From Colius striatus (lineage: Eukaryota > Chordata > Aves > Coliiformes > Coliidae): DNA of 64,000 nt. The number at the start of each line of letters is the position of its first letter. Positions within the stretch are counted from its first letter, which is position 1. Under the pieces are notes generated by a model. That model did not search any database. It saw nothing but the letters and a program-made list of their open reading frames with translations, and had not been told where the DNA came from. The DNA lies in assembly GCF_028858725.1 (NCBI RefSeq), contig NC_084768.1, forward strand, positions 1,843,853-1,907,852. The letters run 5' to 3'. The translations under genes were made by a program, and so were the position numbers. This document shows positions 45,145-55,788 of this stretch, piece after piece.

Positions 45145-48100
45145 CTACTGAGGGGGGGGTCTCCAGTACTGGAGCTGGGGCCACGTGGCCCTGCCGTGGG
45201 GCAGCCAGAGCCAGTGGTGGGGCAGGAGCCAGAGCAGGGCCAGCAGCACCAGTGGCCACAACGTGGCTATTGGCCCCCACCACGTGGCCAGTGACACCCT
45301 CAGTGTGGCTAGTGGCTGCCAGGGCACTGGTAGCACAGCCTGTGGCTGCTCCTCCTCCTCTTCCTCCTGTTTTTCTTCCTCCTCCTCCTCCTCTTCCTCC
45401 TCCTGGGCACAGATTTAACCCCAAATCCATGTTTTTCACTGTAACACCCCCTTTAAATTCCCAGTTCCTCCATTTTTAACCCCAAATCACCATTTCTAAC
45501 CCCAAACTCCTCCTTTCTCCAAAACAACCCAATTTTTCCCAAATCCCCATTTTAAGCCCAAATCCACACTTTAAAGCCCCTTGGTTTTAACCCACAAATC
45601 CCCATTTTTCACCCCAAATCCCCATATCTTAAGTCCCCCAAACCCCCCTTTTCACCCCTAGAATCCTCAATTTTTCTTTTTTTCACCCCAAATCTATACC
45701 TTTAACCTAAAATCACCATTTTTCACCCTCAAAATCCCTCTTTTCCTCAAAACTCCCATTTTTTTCTGAAAACTCCCATTTTTAACCCAAGATCCCCCAT
45801 TTTTAACCCCAAACTCCCAGTTTTTAATCTGCAAAATCCCCCCCCAAAATCCTTTTTTTCCCCCTACATCCCCCATTATTGGCCCCAAATTTACTTTTTT
45901 ACCCCAAATCCATTTCTTAAACCCCCAAATCCCTCTGTTTCCCCCCAAATCCCAGTTTTTTCCCCAAATGTTGTAACCCTAAATCCACCCTTTTAACCAC
46001 AAATCCCCTTGTCTTTAACTCCAAAACCCCCGTTTCTCCCCACAAGTTCCTCCTCACCCCGCAGCTTGCCCAGGTCTCGCTGCCCAGTAGCCACGCGGGG
46101 TGGTTGGTAGCCCGGCCCAGATGCAGCCGCCTGTGTGACAGAGGCTGGTGGCTATGAACTGAAGGCACCAGGTAGCCCCCTGGGCCAGGCCAGTAGCCAC
46201 AGTTGCCCCTTCAAGTAGCTCCCTCCCACCCCAGTGACTTACGTAGCCCAGGTAGCCCAGGACTGACCCAGGTGGCCACGGAGCCGCGTCACCACCAGCT
46301 GCAGCTCCTGTGGTGGGACAAAAGGGGGTTCTGACACCTCCTCCCCCCTCAAAGTGGTAACCTCGAGGCTCTGCCTGGTAGCCCAGTGTGGGCTCTGGCT
46401 CCCTGGCTGTGGCCAGCAGGGCTCGTGGGCTGGTAGCCCCCATAGCCCTACCTGCACTTTGCTCTTGTAGCCCTCCAGCGCCCCCGCCAGCTGCAGCGCC
46501 CCCTGCCGCACCTGGGAGGGGGCAACCAAACCTGAGCGGGTGGCTACTGCCACAGGAGGGGGTCGTGAGGTAGCCCATGAGCTGGCACTAGCCACACTCA
46601 CCTGGGCCAGGGCTCCTTCCTGGGACAGGAGGAGCGTAGTGGAATGGCAGAGCTGGGCCTGAGCAAGAGGGGAAGAGTCTGCATTAGCCTGGGCAAGTGC
46701 AGCTGCCTTTCTGGTAGCCACCTTAGTGCTAGCTGCTGTCCACAGTGGTCACCACTTGCCTCCTTGGAAGCCTTCTCAGCTCCCAGCGCCTGGAGCTGCT
46801 CCCTCAGCCTGTGGCCCTCGGCAAGGAGTTGCTGGTTCTGCTCAGGAAGGCAGGTCGAAGTTGGTGGCCCCCTCTTTGGTAGCCACCTCCTTGGTGGCCA
46901 TCTCAGCAATGTGGTGGCCACCTCACCTCCTCCTGAAGCCTCTCCGCTTGCAGCTGCAGGAGTTTCTCCTCCTTCTCCTGGAGAGAGGTTGCCACATGGT
47001 CCCTGAGCCGCCGGCCACCTGGGCTGGGCTGGCAGCCCACGGAGGAGCCAGGAGGTTGGGCTACTGACCAGCTGGCGAAGTTGCCGGCGCAGCTCATGGT
47101 TCTGCTCCTCCAGTCCTGTCAGCATTGTCCTTGCCACATCCAGTTCTTCCAGGGTGGCTTTGGCTTTCTCCAGGGCCTGGTGGCTACTGACCGGGGCAAA
47201 GGGGCTTGCTGCCGGGGCTACTGGCCAGGGGCATGGCGGGGGTGGGAGTGGAAGGGATTCAAGAGAGGGAGGTGAAAGGGTTAAAAAAGGGGGGATTGGG
47301 GTGGGAAAAGTGGGATTGGGAGGTAAAAAAGAGGGAGGTGGGTTTAAAAACGGGGAGTTTGGGGTAAAATTGGGGATTTGGGAGGAAAGGGGGGGTTAGG
47401 GCTTAATAAATGGAGATTTGGGGTTAAAAATTAGATTTTGAGGGAAAGGGGGATTTGAGAGGTTAAAAATGGGCATTTGGGAACAAATGGAGTGTTTGGG
47501 GGAAAAGGGGGATTTTAGGGGATAAAAATAGAAGACTGGGGAAAAATGGGTTTGGGGAGGATTAAAAGAAAGACGGGTTTTTAGAGCTAAATGGGGCTAA
47601 AAACGTGCATTGGAGGTTAATGGGAGATTTAGGGAAAAAATGTGATTTTGAGGGGGAAAAAGGGATATTTTTGAGTGAAAAAATGGGGATTTGGGGTTAA
47701 AAAGGGGGATGTGTGGCTAAAAATTGGGATTTGAAGGTGAAAAATGAGGGATTTGGAGTTAAAAATGAGGGAGCTGGGGTTAATATTGGGGATTTGGAGT
47801 TAAAAATGGGAGATCTGAGAATAAAAATCAGGGATTTGAGGGTTAAAAATGAGGATTTGAGGTCAAAACCAGGCAATTTGAGCACAAAAAAGGGATTTGT
47901 GGGTTAATAATATTATTAATAAGAATTTGTTAATAATTTGTGAGTTAATAAATAAGAGATTTAGTTGCATTTTTCATAGGTGAGATGTGCCAGGGCTTGG
48001 GGAACAGCCCTGGGAGCCCCAGGGAAGCCCCTCAGCCGCCCCTCACCAGCGCAGCTCTGCCTTCAGCCGTGCCATCTCCTCGGCCAGCTGGATGTTCAGC

Positions 48101-49913
48101 TCCTCAGCCAACTCCACGTCCCGTCGCAGCTTGGAGTTCTGGGCAGCCAACTGCTGCAGGTGGCTGCGGAGGCCAGTGGCCTCTGTGCTGCAGGAGAGGG
48201 GTTGAGGGTGTTGAGAATGTGGGGAGGGGGCTTGGGGACCCCCAGTGAGGCAGCACTTACCTGCTGATGGTGTCCGTGTCACCGCTGTCGGCCCCAGCTG
48301 CCAGGGCTGTGCGTCCCTCCCAAGCTGCAGGAGGGGCATAAAGGGATTTTGGGCGGGGGGGGCACAAAGGAGTTTTGGGGGCCACCACCTGGGTGGGTTT
48401 GCTTTATAGAGTCATCAGAGGATCATTTGGGTTGGAAAAGAGCTTTTAGCTCCTGGAGGCTCAATCTGCCAAGCCCACTGGAAACCCGTGGCCCTCAGCA
48501 CCTCAGCTCCACGGCTTTGCAATAGCTCTGGGGATGAGGAAGAAACCCCAAAACCCCACTTCTTCCCTCAGAAGTCCACCTAAACAGTAACTTTCTCCTC
48601 AGAAGACCACAAAAGATCCACTTTTTCCTTCAGAACTCCACCAAATCGCCACTTCTTCCCACAAAACTCTAACAAACCCCCACTTTTCCCCTGAAAAGTC
48701 CATGAAAACACCATTTCCTCAGAGGTCCACAAAAAACGTTTTCCCTCACACATTCACTTTTTCCCTCAGAAGCCCGCCTAAGCTCCACGTTTTCCCTCAG
48801 AAGTTCACAGAAAGCTTACATTTTCCCCTCAAAACCACATCAAACACACACTTTTCCCCTCAGAATCAAGGAATTGTTTTGGCAGGAAAAGCCCCTGAAG
48901 CTCCTGGAGTCCAAGCCCTCCCCTCACCCCACCGCAGCCACCACTAACCCATGGCCCTCAGCATTTCAGCTCCATGGCTTTGGGGACTCCCCCACCTCCC
49001 TTGGGCAGCCTGGGGCAGGGGCTGACAACCCTCTCGGGGAAAAAGCTCTCCCTCAGCTCCAATCTCAACCTCCCCCTCGGCAACTTGAGGCCGTTTCCTC
49101 TTCTTGGGGAGCAGAGACCAACTCCCACCTCACCCCAGCCTCCTGCGAGGGAGCTACAGAGGGACCACGGTTCCCCTCAGCCTCTCCTTCTCCAGGCTGA
49201 GCGTGTCTGACCCAGGACTGGCAGCACCGAAACTACTCCCTCAGGTTTCCAAAATTACTGGCTACTGCCATTTCCAAGTCAGTGGCCACATCTCCGCAAA
49301 AATGTGCCACCCCCTTCCCACCCCTCATCCCCTTCCTCCGCTGACACCCACCTGCTGGCCCGAGGCTGAGGTCAGTGGCCACCTGGGCCAGACACGAGTC
49401 CCCAGGGAGGTGGCAACTGTCTGTCACGCTGCCGGCCGCCGCGTCCTGCTCCTCGGCAAGCTGCAAGCCCCTGAGGAAGTGGCAGCAGTGGGTCACGTTG
49501 CCCGGAGCACGAGTTCTGGCCCTGCTCCTCCACCAACTGACCTCTCCTGGCGGCACGACGAGATCCAGTCCCTCATGACGGCGCAGAAGGTTGGCATGTC
49601 CAGCACCGTGCCCGTGGCCGAGGGCTCCAGCATGAGGCGCAGGGCTCTCAGAGGCCCTTCCTCTGCGCTCTGACCGCTCACTGCCTGCAGGTACTCGACC
49701 ACCCGCTGGGCCACCACCGTCCCTGTGGCACAGGGGGAGCTGTCGGGCCCTGGGGCCACCCCTGACAGAGCTCCGGCTGGTGACCAGCTCTGTGGACCAC
49801 CCCCCTGCACTAGCCCTGGCCCCTTGGCTACCTGTGTGCTCGGGGTCGCAGACGCTGAAGGTGTAGTTGATGACAAACTCCTCTGAGCAGTTGGTGTCCT
49901 GGTTTGTGGCCAT
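45145..49913 (-). CDS. KASH5: KASH5, meiotic telomere-dynein LINC protein, 13 coding exons
   Basis: KASH5 (CCDC155) spans the outer nuclear membrane, binds SUN1 in the perinuclear space and recruits dynein to move meiotic telomeres. Exons: 49913-49832, 49722-49542, 49470-49352, 48324-48261, 48187-48047, 47183-47069, 46977-46927, 46837-46760, 46658-46602, 46511-46452, 46307-46243, 46079-46058 and 45402-45145. All phases agree, giving 430 residues. The start reads MATNQDTNCSEEFVINYTFS; an EF-hand-like region follows (CDPEHTG, LDMPTFCAVMRDWISSC). Next is a coiled coil (LAAQNSKLRRDVELAEELN, MLTGLEEQNHELRRQLRQL, NQQLLAEGHRLREQLQALG), a poly-Glu run, a membrane segment (PLVLLALLWLLPHHWLWL) and the KASH tail WPQLQYWRPPPQ-stop, ending PPPX as KASH peptides do. 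The 46837-46760 exon uses a GC donor. It is shorter than mammalian KASH5 (about 560). The two smallest exons before the last are the least certain. Confidence 0.92.
45420..46050 (-). repeat. GGGGATTTGGGGTTAAAAA-type array in the last KASH5 intron
   Basis: About thirty degenerate units of 19-24 bases; the plus strand shows TTTTTAACCCCAAATCCCC. It fills the intron between the 46079-46058 and 45402-45145 exons. The unit is the reverse complement of the array at 47265-47965, so the two form an inverted pair in one transcript. Confidence 0.9.
47265..47965 (+). repeat. GGGGATTTGGGGTTAAAAA-type array in KASH5 intron 5
   Basis: About thirty degenerate units with the G-rich strand on plus. It occupies the intron between exons 48187-48047 and 47183-47069. 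GGGG clusters on one strand suggest quadruplex potential. Orientation is opposite to 45420-46050. Confidence 0.9.
48405..48535 (-). mobile_element. CR1 LINE 3' fragment (copy A) in KASH5 intron 3
   Basis: Shows the CR1 3' end words AGAGTCATCAGAGGATCATT, TGGGTTGGAAAAGAG and then CCTCAGCACCTCAGCTCCAC. The last block also occurs at 48953-48980 in the second copy, so the insertion appears partly duplicated around the intervening array. Confidence 0.65.
48540..48870. repeat. Decayed CTCAGAAGTCCAC-type tandem repeat
   Basis: About ten imperfect units of some 30-35 bases, e.g. ACTTTTTCCCTCAGAAG and AAGTCCAC words, between two CR1 fragments inside KASH5 intron 3. Confidence 0.7.
48880..49210 (-). 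mobile_element. CR1 LINE 3' fragment (copy B) in KASH5 intron 3
   Basis: Plus-strand words GGGGACTCCCCCACCTCCCT, GGGCAGCCTGGGGCAGGGGC, then AAAAGCTCTCCCTCAGC and CTCTCCTTCTCCAGGCTGA are the complement of a CR1 3' region. It is truncated at both ends. Confidence 0.75.
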
Positions 49914-50169
49914 GACGCCCCGGGCTGCCGTGTGCCGAGGAGAGGGAGAGGTGATGGAAGGCTCTGTCCCCTCGCCCTGCTGCCCACCACGGGGAACTGG
50001 TGGGTCCCTGCTTGGCCAGGTGTTCTGCAGGGTCTCAAGCCTCCTCAGCGGGTACAGCAACGCCTGGGTGTGAGGTGAGGGGGATGAAGGCCCCTCGGCA
50101 GCCATCATGCCGGAGTTGGGGTTGCTTGGGGGCCCCTTCTGCCCTGGGACTGGGATGGGAATGGGGCTG

Positions 50170-50785
50170 AGGGCGGCCCGTTTTCCCCGCTGGGGGAGAA
50201 GGAACAGGGCCAGGGGCGGCTCGTTGCTGCCCTGAGGGAGAAGGAGCAGGGCCGGGATAGACTCGTTCCGCACCTGAAGGAGAAGGAGCAGGGCTGAGGG
50301 CGCTCCGTTGCTCCCCTGAGGGAGGAGCGGGGCCGGGGGCGGCTCGTTCCCGCCCTGAGGGAGGAGCGGGGCCGGGAGCAGCTTGTTCCTGCCCTGAGGG
50401 AGGAGCGGGGCCGGGGGCGGCTCGTTCCGGCCCTGAGGGAGGAGCGGGGCCGGGAGCAGCTTGTTCCCGCCCTGAGGGAGGAGCGGGGCCGGGGGCGGCT
50501 CGTTCCCGCCCTGAGGGAGGAGCGGGGCCGGGGGCGGCTCGTTCCGGCCCTGAGGGAGGAGCGGGGCCGGGGGCGGCTCGTTCCCGCCCTGAGGGAGGAG
50601 CGGGGCCGGGGGCGGCTCGTTCCCGCCCTGAGGGAGGAGCGGGGCCGGGAGCAGCTTGTTCCGGCCCTGAGGGAGGAGCGGGGCCGGGAGCGGCTCGTTC
50701 CCGCCCTGAGGGAGGAGCGGGGCCGGGGGCGGCTCGTTCCGGCCCTGAGGGAGGAGCGGGGCCGGGGGCGGCTCGTTCCTGCCCA
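50170..50785 (+). repeat. 39-bp minisatellite upstream of KASH5
   Basis: Twelve near-identical 39-base units from about 50318 to 50785, starting GGGAGGAGCGGGGCCGGGGG and continuing CGGCTCGTTCCCGCCCTGA. Three more diverged 42-54-base units lie at 50170-50317. Since 39 is divisible by three, long repetitive frames are open on the minus strand, but no start context or conservation supports a protein. It begins about 260 bases 5' of the KASH5 start codon and may lie in its promoter or 5' UTR. Confidence 0.93.
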
Positions 50786-50929
50786 CAAGACAGATCGGGG
50801 CTCAGGTTGCTCGCTGCGGGGTGATCGCCGTTTTCCTGTGTTTATTTTGCTTCTTCCAGCCCATTTTATTGCCTGAGAGAGAGAACAGAAGCCTCGGGAC
50901 CCCCTCCCACCCCCTTCAGAGCCCCAGCA

Positions 50930-51035
50930 GCAGCTTCTCGAGGTTGCTCTCCAGGCTCCTCACCAGAAACATTGGCACCAGCAGCAGCCAGAGCTGGGAC
51001 ACCAGGGAGATGAAAGAGTTCAGAAAGGTGGGTGC
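50930..51035 (+). other. Possible decayed CFAP45 exon-end duplicate
   Basis: AGATGAAAGAGTTCAGAAAG then GTGGGTGCAGGGACTGG is about three-quarters identical to the end of CFAP45 exon 3 and its donor (53521-53561). The homology is short, so chance is possible. On the other strand the same stretch encodes a hydrophobic run (LWLLLVPMFLVRSLE) before a stop; I could not assign it. Confidence 0.3.
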
Positions 51036-51501
51036 AGGGACTGGAATAGTAGAATTTTGGGGTTTTTGGAGGATTGTTAAGAATTCCCTGTTTCATACCT
51101 TGTTTTACTAGACTAAGACACTCGGTTATACAAGGAGTGCAGATAACTGCAGTGCCTGTCAATGAGAAAACTCATTCCCTGATGATATTAAAACAAAAGA
51201 AGATCCAAAATTGATACCAATTCGGCAAGTATTGACTTGTGTTTAACCTGCAGTGAGTCTGCACTCAGAGGTGTGGAACAGTCTGCTGTCCCCTGAGAGC
51301 TGTGGAGAGCCACAGCTCACTGGGCCCTGCCAGCCCCCAACCTCTTGAGATTTGGGGAAAAGGGGCTTTTTAAATATTTTTTGCCTTGCATCGTTTTATA
51401 ACGGGGAATAGACCCTCAGGGGATTGAAGGAATCCCCTTAGGATGCACACTGAGGCACTGGAAGGATCCGGGAGGCAATCCTTGGACTAGGAAACAACTG
51501 T

Positions 51502-51765
51502 AGAATCATAGAATGGGAGGGTTGGAAGGGACCTTTGGAGCTCGTCCAGTCCAACCCCCCCTGCAGATGCAGCTCCCACCTAGATCGGGTCACACAGGAA
51601 CGTGTCCAGGTGGGTCCTGAAGACCTCCAAGGAAGGAGCCTCCACAGCCTCCCTGGGCAGCCTGGGCCAGGGCTCCCTCACCCTGACAGTGAAAGAGCTT
51701 TTTCTTATGATTCAATGGAATTCCAGCTTCATCCCATTACTCCTTATTACATGTGATTAAAGTGT
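51502..51765 (-). mobile_element. CR1 LINE 3' end
   Basis: It begins at 51502 with TAGAATCATAGAATGGGAGG and runs through GAAGACCTCCAAGGAAGGAG, all complementary to the CR1 3' terminus. It is 5'-truncated near 51765. Confidence 0.93.
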
Positions 51766-52297
51766 GCAAAGAGCTAAAAGGAAAGGGAACTGAAGGACAG
51801 AAATGCAGAGAGAGGCCAGAGGAACAGCCCAGCAGCTCTGGGGGAAGATTGCAACAGTCTCTCTTCACGTGTGGGGAACACATCTCCACAACTTTTTAAT
51901 GGGGGAGGGAGGCAGAGGCCTGATGCAGCCGTTCCAGGTCATAGTGAGTGCTGCTGAAATGAAATGGACAATTCCCAGAGTGGGGGCACAAGCCCAGGGC
52001 TGTGCAGGGGGCCCCATCCCCACCGTGTCCCAGCACCACCCGGCAACGCCAATGTCACAGTGCTCCGGGGGGGGGGGGGGGGGGGGGGGTGTACAAAAGG
52101 GAGCAGCTCCTGGGTCCCGCTGCCAGAGCAGCTCAGAGGCAGCTGCAGGCAGGCGAGAGGAGACCCTTGAGGGGCTGCTTTGAGTGGGGTTCTTTGGCAA
52201 GGAGAGAGACCGGAGAACAGAGGCCAGACAAGGCTGCTGGAAGTTCTCTGCTGCCATTCAGCTCCTGCCAGAGCCACCCTCAAAGCCCACCTGAGGC
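51766..52297. promoter_or_regulatory. CFAP45 5' flank with a 23-base poly-G run
   Basis: This region holds the likely promoter and 5' UTR of CFAP45. A run of 23 G residues lies at 52067-52089, about 210 bases before the start codon. No TATA box was seen. Confidence 0.5.
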
Positions 52298-55200
52298 ATG
52301 GAAAGCCTTTCCCACCGCAGAGCGGGGTCTAGAGCAAGACGCCTTCCCAAGGAGCCCTGCAGAGCCCAGCCTCCTCATGCCCTGCGGATCCAGAGGGAGA
52401 ACACGTAAGCAATGGGGTGCAGAGATGTTGCCAGGGGTCCCAGTGCTCTGTAGCACCCACTGGTGCCCTGCCAGGCACGGGGGGGGGGTCGGTTCTCAGC
52501 CCCAGGGCAGGTCAGGCCGGGGGCATTTGAGATGGCTCGGGCATGTCCTGGGAGGTGTGAGCAGCCCGTGGGAGCAGGAGGCAGGTCCTGCTCACAAGCT
52601 CAGGGCCAGCACTGGGGTCAGGAAGGGATTTTCCCCTGGGGCAGTCTGGCACTGTGCTCGAGCACAACCACTGGTCAGGGCTCCTGAGCTCCACGGTGGC
52701 TCGGTCCCTGCCTGCTGCTCGTGCCCCACGCAGATGGCCTCTTGTGCCCTGCCTCGGGGAGAGGAAGCTTCTTTCCCCTGCACTGCCTGAGTGGCTGTCG
52801 CTGGGGTTTTTTGGTGCCTCTGTGGCCCTGAGCACGACCCCTGGCTGGGGCTCCTCAGGGTCCTTGTCGCCAGGCGCCTGCTGCTTGTGTCCTATGAAGG
52901 TGGCCCTCGGGCACTGCATTCTGACAACTCTCTGTCCCACGTAGCCCCAGTGTCCGTGCAGAGAAGCCAGCAGCATCCCTCATCATCAGCCACAGGGATC
53001 TGCAGCGCATTGAGGAATCAGCTCGAGTCCTCTCCAAGGAGGAGCGTGAGGCCCAGCTGGCAGCCCTCAAAGCGCAGAGGGCAGCCGCACTCGTAAGGAT
53101 TTCTCCTCTTGCCCCTTCATTCCTTGGTTGCTCCCCCAGTGCGTGGGGAGCCCTGAGTGCTGTGGGAGAGCCTCTGTGCTGCATCTCTGGCAGCCTGCAA
53201 TGGGAGTGGGGTGTCTTAGCAGGGCTGTGGGAAGGGGCCGGGCTGCGGGGGAACATGTCCCTCGTGAGCCAGGCTGCCCCGCAGCACCCCGGGGTGGGCT
53301 CAGGCTTGGGCTCGGGCTTGGGCTCGGGCTGGCAGGGCTGCTGAAAGCCAGACATCCTGTCCCCTCAGGAGGCCGTGAGAGAGCGATGTAAGGCGGCCAG
53401 GCAAAAGGCCCTGGAGCAGCAGCAGAGGGAGAAGCCGAGCGAGCTGGAGGAGGAGGCGCGGGAGCGGGCGCAGGCCCTGCTGAAGCAGTCCGAGAGGAAG
53501 CGGTTGGAGCAGGAGGAGGAGATTAAAGAGTTCAAAACGGTGGGTGCAGGGGCTGCCTGGCATCAGCTGGCCCCTGCCTGAGCTGCCTGCTCCCAGGGCC
53601 TTCCTCTCCTGCCCTTTTCCCCGCCTCCATCCCTGTGCCTGGCCCTGCTGCCGCTGCAGAGTCTGGCTCAGAGACCAGCGAGCCCTGTTGCCCCACAGCT
53701 CCTCCTGGGCACCAAGTGCCACGTGATCCGCGACGCCCAGATCCTGGAGAAGAAGCTCATCGCAAAAGAGCTGCAGGAAGAAGAGAATCGCCTGGCCAGG
53801 ATGGTGGAGGCGGAGAGGAAAAAGGCTGAGGGGAAGCAGGAGGAGCTGGAGCGCAGGAGGAAGCAGGAGCTGATCAGGTTTGCAGCAGAGTCCTGATGGA
53901 GCACTGGGCTTTCTGCCTCTGGGAGTGGGACGGAGCTGGAGGGATCCCTTCTGCTCTCTGCTCTCCAGAGGGAGACAGGAGATCGTCAGGCAGATGGAGA
54001 AGAACGCGGAGGAGCGCGCTCTGAGAGCTGTGCAACAGGAGGAGGAGGCTCAGGAGCTGCGGCAGCAGATGGAGCAGCTGAAGATGGAGGAGCAGAAGGT
54101 GCGACCGGGGACCCGCGGGGAGCAGGGGGGCTGCGGTTGGGTTTTCCCCTTGGATGGAAGGGTGAGCCCGTGCTGGGCAAGTCACACTGGGTGTGTGGAG
54201 CAACAGCCGTCAGAATGAGAGCTCTGGTCTGCTGGGCAAGTTGAGGCATCCTCAGAAAGCGACCCCTTGCTGCTGGGCCCTGAGGAAGGCCCCTGGGGAG
54301 AGGGGAGGGAGCGATTTGTGCTGTGGCACTTGCCCTCTCACCCTCGGAGCCTCTGCACCACTGTCAGGACTTGCAGCGCAGACGGGAGCAGCAGAAGAAA
54401 ACCCAGGCGGAGATCAAACGTGTCAATGACGCGAATCGGAAGCTCAAGGAGGAGCAGACCGAGCTGGAGAGGCTGGCAGACGAGCGGATTCTGCAGTACC
54501 AGCGGCAGAAAATGGTAAGAGGCCTGGGCGTGGGTGGCTGTGGGGTAGGTTCATGGGGCTGCAGGGATCTGCCACGAGGCTGTGTCCCACGCAGGAGCGG
54601 GAGGCCAAGCTGGAGGCCGAGCAGGCGCGACTCCGCCAGGAGAAAGAGAAGGAGATTGCACGCTTCAGGGCCATGCAGGAGAGGGCCCGGGACCAGAAGG
54701 CAGAGCAGGTGAGCAACTCGCTGCCAAGCACATGCCACGTGCTCCCTCCCCCACTGCCTCCCTTGCCACCTTCCCCATCACCCCCCCGGGGCAGCAACGG
54801 GGGAGCTCCCTGCACGGGGCCTCTCTCCTGGGGGGCTGCGGGCGCCGAGCAGCAGCTGGAGCAGGGCGAGGGAGAGAGGCAGAGCCCCGCTGCAGCGGTG
54901 GCAGAGCTGGCCTCTGCGGGAAGCCCCCGCCGCCCCCTCCAGCGTCACCGCGGTCCCCTGGGCAGGACGCGCTGAGGGCCAAGCGCAGCCAGGAGGCCGC
55001 CGAGCGCGAGTGGCGGCGCAAGGAGCTGGAGGCAGCGCGGAGAAAGGCCGCGCTGCAGCAGGAGCTGGAGCGGAGCCGCTGTGAGCAGATGGCGCAGCGT
55101 GAGCACGAGGCAGCCATCCAGGTGCAACGGGACCGGCAAGACTTCGAGAGGAGCCTCAGGTGAGAGGGACCCTGCCTGGACCAAGAGGGGAGCTGACAGG

Positions 55201-55788
55201 GGGCTCCTGGCAAGAATCGGCCACAGCTGGGGGCTGCGGTGCCGGCCGAGGCCCCCGCGGGCAGGGGCTGCGGCGGGGCCGTTCACCCGCCCCTCTCCCC
55301 TCTGCCCTCTCTGTCCCCCGTCCCGCAGGGCCCTGCGGGAGCAGCTGCAGAAGGAGAAGGCCGAGGCGGCGCGGAGGGCAGAGCAGCGGCTCGCCCACGC
55401 CAGCGCCGTCCGGCGCCAGATGCAGGAGCGGCAGCAGCAGCTGACGCGGGAGCGGGTGGCCGAGTTCGAGGAGGCCCGGCGGCGGCAGGAGGAGGCCCAG
55501 CAGCGCAGCCTGCGCATCGCCCGCCACAAGCAGCAGCTGCTGCAGGAGTTCAGGTGAGGGGCTGCCGGCGCCCGCTTGCTCCCCTGCCTGTCCCTCAGGC
55601 CTTCCTGGCTGCCCTGAGCCACCTCACAGCTCCCGTGGCATCCTCATCAGCCAGACTGCGCCCCGGGCCACGCTCCTGCAGCTCGATGCCGCTGCAGCAC
55701 AGGCTGACTGACGCTTTCTTTCCTCTGCAGGCCCTTAGGCATCCCTGAGAAATATTGTGCCCATCTGGAGCGGAAGGCCCAGAGCTGA
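52298..55788 (+). CDS. CFAP45: CFAP45, ciliary doublet microtubule inner protein, 10 exons
   Basis: CFAP45 (CCDC19) is a coiled-coil protein in the lumen of axonemal doublet microtubules; with CFAP52 it supports ciliary and sperm motility. Exons: 52298-52404 (start MESLSHRRAGSRARR), 52945-53092, 53369-53539, 53699-53877, 53969-54098, 54368-54514, 54595-54708, 54966-55159, 55329-55553 and 55731-55788. Every junction is GT-AG and in phase, giving 490 residues. Family landmarks are SLIISHRDLQRIEESARVLS, TKCHVIRDAQILEKKLIAKE, IVRQMEKNAEERAL, QAEIKRVNDANRKL, KEKEIARFRAMQERA, DALRAKRSQEAAEREWRRKE and the C-terminal PLGIPEKYCAHLERKAQS-stop. The human protein is about 551 residues; the difference is at the N-terminus, where the exon coding the human region before SLIIS is replaced by a short basic exon. 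The start is chosen because exon 1 joins exon 2 in phase; an unseen upstream exon is possible. Confidence 0.95.

Noticed and set aside
46268-46307. Shorter KASH5 exon ending at CTGG|GTCAGT
   Set aside because: That end makes the following small exon and the KASH exon go out of frame; the GTAAGT donor at 46242 keeps phase to the stop codon.
50105-50788. Long repetitive protein frames (Arg/Ser/Pro- or Pro/Leu-rich 13-residue repeats)
   Set aside because: They arise from the 39-base GC minisatellite, are open in more than one frame, and lack start context or homology.
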